From assembly GCA_026874595.1 (NCBI GenBank), contig CM049308.1:45329327-45393326 (forward strand): 64,000 nucleotides of DNA, given 5' to 3'. A model generated the notes under the pieces. It had not been told where the DNA came from. It did not search any database and saw only the letters and a program-made list of their open reading frames with translations. The position numbers were made by a program, and so were the translations under genes. This stretch comes from Sipunculus nudus (taxonomy: Eukaryota; Annelida; Sipuncula; Golfingiida; Sipunculidae). Position 1 is the stretch's first letter. Each line of letters opens with the position of its first letter. This document shows positions 59,890 to 64,000 of this stretch, in pieces.

Positions 59890-61897
59890 AAAAACTAGAA
59901 TATGGGTAGTCAACAAGCGACTACGTGTATCCACCAAAATCAGAGAAGGAAAGGTGAAGTGAGGCATGGATTGAGTGGCAAGGGGACATAGAGTGAGGTG
60001 TGTTGCATAATAGCCTTGATGTCTGCAGCCAAAATATGTATGTAAGTGGCGCCACCTGTCATAAAATCAAGAAAGCTGTCCAAGATGTATACACATGCAA
60101 AATTTTAGGTGGATAAGTCCAACCAATGCAGAGATATGAGTGTTTTTATCCCAAGGCAGATAAACAGATGGACACTGTGCACAAATGGTGGCAGGTGGCC
60201 CCACCAATTTTATGTATGATTAAGAGATATGTGAGATCTATACACATGCAGAATTTCAGGGGGATATGTAAAAACCAGTCCTGAGATATAAGCCTGAATG
60301 TCTGCAGCATATACATAAATGTAGGTGGCGCCACCTGCCACAAAATCAAGAAAGCTATCCAAGATGTATAAACATGCAAAATTTTAGGTAGATATATCAA
60401 ACCACTGCCGAGATATAAGTGATTTTATCCCACGGCAAACAAACAGACAGTCGCTGTGCTAAAATGATTGCAAGTGGTGCCACCAGTTTCCCATATGATA
60501 AAGAGCTATGTGAGGTCTATACACATGCAAAATTTTGGCCCAATCGGTCAAACGGTTCCTGAGATATGAGCTTGGATGTATGCAGCTTAAACGTGAATGT
60601 AGGTGGTGCCACCTGTCATAAAATCAAGAAAGATGTCCAGGATATATACACATGCAAAATTTCAGGTGAATAAGTCAAACCACTGCTGAGATATGAGTAA
60701 TATTATCCCAAGGCAGATGAACAGATGGACGCTGTGCAAAAATCGTTGCAGGTGGCACCACCATTTTAGTGTATGTTATAAAGCTTTCCAAGGGCTACAT
60801 TTGTGCAAAATTGTTATCCTGATTGGTCAAACAGTTCCCGAGATATATTGATTTATGTGTGGAAACAGACGCACAAATGGATGCTGGGCAGAGAGGAGAG
60901 GTTAGAGGTCACCCAAAAATGAGGGCGCAGCAGTTCACATGTGACCTGATGATAAACCCAATTTGCTTAAAATGCAAACCAAGTTTTTTCAAACAGTTAA
61001 AAGATATAGTTCCAATAATCTGGGAATTCTGCATCTAAACATTGTGTCTAGACGTCTAGACCCTGTGTCTAGACGTCTAGACACATTGTCTAGACATCCC
61101 CCAGAGCCAGGTCAGTTGCCATGGTAATGTCTGGACCCCACCTGTTTGTACTGAGTGACCTCTTGACTTGGATGCTGAAACTCATCATGCTGTCAAATCT
61201 GTTTTCAAATAGAGAAAGCCTTTTTCAATTGGCTAAGTTTTTTTAAAACTGTATTTACCCAATTTATTCTTATAAAACTGGCAGAACCCTACCATAGAAT
61301 AATTCTTGTAAAGTTTAAACCAATCAGCTTAACAGTTTCATCATAAATCAGTGTATAAGGTAGAAGAGTTTAAAATTACATCTTCCCTTGTAAAAAACAA
61401 CATCAATGTAGGTGGCGTCACCAATACCTCAAAATCAGATATGACTTATGTGACAAACATTGGTATGGAATTTGGTGATTATAGCTCTAGCCGTTTCTGA
61501 GATTTTAATTTTAGTGTGCTCTTTTGGACAGATAACTAAGTTCAACCTCCTGTAACTCGGCCAAAAATCTCCAAACGGGAACCATTCGAACAAACTTGAG
61601 AGAGATTGTTCCAGGGGTCATTTCTGTGAAATATTGGACAATTTGGCTGAACAGTTTCAGAAAAGAAGATTTTTAAAGGTTTTTAAGCTTTTTCTCTATA
61701 AAATCTAAATTAATGCTGATACCCAACAATAAGCTCAAGGCACCAAGTTTTACATGTGACTAATTCTTACATGTAATTTGGAGCTGCTAGCTCTGACTGT
61801 TTCTGACTTACAGCCATGGACAGTGGAAAGCCAGCCGCGGACGTCTGACGATGGACGGACGACGCTGTGCCATCTCACAAGCTCACAGGTTCCCTAA
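59890..61897 (+). mobile_element. P2 element, continuation with 275-bp core and 3' end
   Basis: Continues the P2 begun at 53677. 60030-60940 holds the dimeric 275-bp core with GGTGGCGCCACC (60324 and variants). 61036-61090 is a palindromic segment, followed by 'taactcggccaaaaatctcc' blocks. The 3' end is GCTCACAGGTTCCCTAA at 61897, with one change in the inverted motif. A P2 5' end begins only 8 bases later. Confidence 0.7.
61047..61081. repeat. Two perfect 14-bp palindromes TCTAGACGTCTAGA
   Basis: At 61047-61060 and 61068-61081, separated by 7 bp, with another TCTAGAC at about 61090. Not present at the same place in other P2 copies of this window. Confidence 0.95.
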
Positions 61898-61904
61898 AAA
61901 TCGA

Positions 61905-63163
61905 ACAAGGCCTACAGGCCTAATGCGAACCTGTGCAATGAGATTACACCAGGTATAATGCTTCAATGCTGGACCATTACTTTTCAAGAACATGTGAAAC
62001 ATGTATATGAACAATGCAAGTACTAAACACTTAGAACAAGAAACAATAAAACAAACATCACTACTGCAATTCTGGCATGGGTACTCACAACACAAAAACT
62101 GGAATATGGATAGTCAACAAGCGACTATGTGTATCCTTCAAAATCAGAGTGGGAAGGTGAAGTGAGGCATGGATTGAGTGGCAAGAGGAAATGGATTGAG
62201 GTGTGTTACATATTAGCATGGATCTCTGCAACGTAAACATGATTGTAGGTGGCGCCACCTGTTATTTGAACGAAAAACTATCCAAGATGTATACACATGC
62301 AAAATTTCAGTTGGAAAAGTCAAACCACTACTGAGATATGAGTGATTTTAGCGTACAGCAGACAAACAGACGGATGCTGTGGAAAAATGGTGGCAGGTGG
62401 CACCACCAATTTTATGTATGATTAAAAGTTTTGTGAGATCTATACACATGCAAATTTTCAGGGGGATATGTCAAACTAATCCTGAGATATAAGCCTGAAT
62501 ATCTGCAGCGTTTACATAAATGTAGGTGGTGCCACCTGCCAAAAAAATCCAGAAAGCTATCCAAGATGTATAAACCTGCAAAATTTTAGGCAGATATGTC
62601 AAACCACTGCCAAGATATGACTGATTATATCCCACGGCAAACAAACAGACAGATGCTGTGCAAAAATGAATGCAGGTGCACAACCAGTTTTGTGTATGAT
62701 AAAGAGCTAAGGAAGATCTATACACATGCAAAATTTTGGCCCAATCCGTCAAACGGTTCCCGCGATATGAGGTGAAATGTCTGCAGCTTAAACGTGAATG
62801 TAGGTGGCGCCACCTGTCATAAAATCAAGAAAGCTGTCCAGGTTGTATACACATGCAAAATTTCAGATGGATAAGTCCAACCAATGCAGAGATATGAATG
62901 TTTTTATCGCAAGGCAGATGGATGCTGTGCAAAAATGGTGGCACGTGGCACCACCATTTTTAGTGTATGTTATACAGCTTTCCAAGGGCTATATTTGTGC
63001 AAATTCTTTAGCCTTATCGTCAAACGGTTCCCGAGATATGTGGGTTTATGTGTCGATACAGACGCACAAATGGACGCTGGGCAGAGAGGAAAGGTCAGAT
63101 CAAGGTCAACCAAAATGAGGGCGCAGCAGTTAACATGTGACCAATCATAATTCCTAAATTAAA
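61905..63163 (+). mobile_element. P2 element with 275-bp core, lacking a clear 3' end
   Basis: 5' end ACAAGGCCTACAGGCCTAATGCG. The core includes GGTGGCGCCACC at 62249 and 62805 and variants between. It is closely similar to 1-3440 and to 57763-60950, but without insertions, so it serves as the uninterrupted reference. At 63163 it stops at 'cctaaatta' where another P2 begins. Confidence 0.75.
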
Positions 63164-64000
63164 ACAAGGCCTACAGGCCTAATGCGAACCTGTGCATATG
63201 GATATGCACCAGGTATAACGCTTCAATGCTGAACCACTTCCTTTATATGTATGAACAATGCAAATACTAAACATTTTGAACAAGAAACAATAAGTTAATA
63301 ATTTGGCCCAGTGGTTTTTGAGAAAAAGATTTTCGTAGCCACTGAGCTAAAATGGACTGTTATGGCATATGACTAAATTCAGCTTTCCATAATTTAGCCA
63401 AAAGTCACTGAACTGAGACCATTTGAACAAACTTCAGAAAGCACTACCCTAGGATCATTTCTGTGTGATATTAAACAATTTGGCCATTTCGTTTCAGAGG
63501 AGAAGTTATTTGTTGCTGTCACTATGATATTTGCACTGACGACCCCTGTACAAAAAAGGCCGATGCAGGTGGCGCCATCAACACCTCAATTTCAGATATG
63601 ACTCATGTGACCAACATTGGAATAAAATTTGGTGATGATAGCTCAAGCCATTTCTGAGATTGTAATTTTAGTATGCTTTTTTTGGACAGATGACTAAGTT
63701 CAACTTCCTGTAACTTGGCCAAAAATCACCGAACTTGAACCATTCGAACAAACTTGAAAGAGATTGTTCCAGGAATCATTTCTGTAAAATACTGGACAAT
63801 TTGGCTAAACAGATTCGGAGAAGAAGATTTTTTAAGCTTTTTTAGCTTTTTCCCTAAAAAATCTAAGAAAATGCAGTTAACCAAAAAATAAGCAAAATCC
63901 GATAGAGTTTTTTAGATTACTAATTTTATGCATAAAATTTCGTGATGCTAATTCTTGCTGTTTTCAAGTATGGGTAAACGTACAGACGGCGGACGATGGA
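63164..64000 (+). mobile_element. P2 element, running off the window
   Basis: 5' end ACAAGGCCTACAGGCCTAATGCG. After 130 bp it jumps to the 'tttggcccagtggtttttgag' blocks of the extension module, so the half-unit core is missing. The last bases ('acgtacagacggcggacg') lie just before where a 3' end is expected. Confidence 0.7.

Overview
This window looks like intergenic DNA from a marine invertebrate, most probably a bivalve or other mollusc. It is AT-rich and built almost entirely of interspersed repeats. I find no intact protein-coding gene, rRNA, tRNA or CRISPR array. Open frames are short, overlap each other in several frames, and fall inside repeats. The mollusc call rests on three things: elements that combine a palindromic 5' end, central tandem repeats and an (ACGG)n microsatellite near the 3' end (the layout described for bivalve 'pearl'/CvA elements), TGACCTTGACCTTTGACC-type repeats, and ATGCCCCCGCC-ended elements. 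The species is not determinable here.

Two families dominate; the names are mine. P1 starts ACAAGGGACCCATGGGTC and ends in a hairpin followed by CAGCTGAGCTAA. P2 starts ACAAGGCCTACAGGCCTAAT and ends CACAGGTTCGCTAA. In both, a 10-11 bp motif just inside the 5' end is repeated inverted at the 3' end. Both start ACAAGG and end CTAA, and both sit in A-rich sites without visible target duplication. This resembles non-autonomous Helitron/Helentron relatives (HINEs). No Rep/helicase gene is in the window, so a partner would lie elsewhere.

Layout: 1-10.7 kb is P2 with nested P1 copies. 10.7-15.4 kb is a 4.7 kb foldback element (FB1) whose inverted arms are tandem 180 bp repeats. 15.4-26.4 kb is P2 copies nested in P2, with a P1 copy at 20.9-23.0 kb. 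26.4-29.8 kb is a second long P1 copy. 29.8-45.4 kb is a composite block bounded by GGGGCTT-rich sequence and by two halves of a P1 3' end. It holds old P2 copies, a 1.05 kb insertion with a decayed Ty3/Gypsy-like zinc-knuckle/retropepsin remnant, a 4.5 kb hAT-like element (35716-40209, near-identical 8 bp flanks) carrying a small palindromic element and a P2 copy, and two tandem arrays. 45.4-64 kb has an LTR-like segment, more P1 and P2, and an inverted-repeat element (53.8-57.8 kb) with 332 bp tandem units interrupted by P1.

No pathway or operon can be described. The useful content is insertion history: several copies can be compared with an empty site in the same window, giving exact boundaries and an order of events (P2 invaded by the 332 bp-repeat element, itself invaded by P1). 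All alignments and counts were made by eye.
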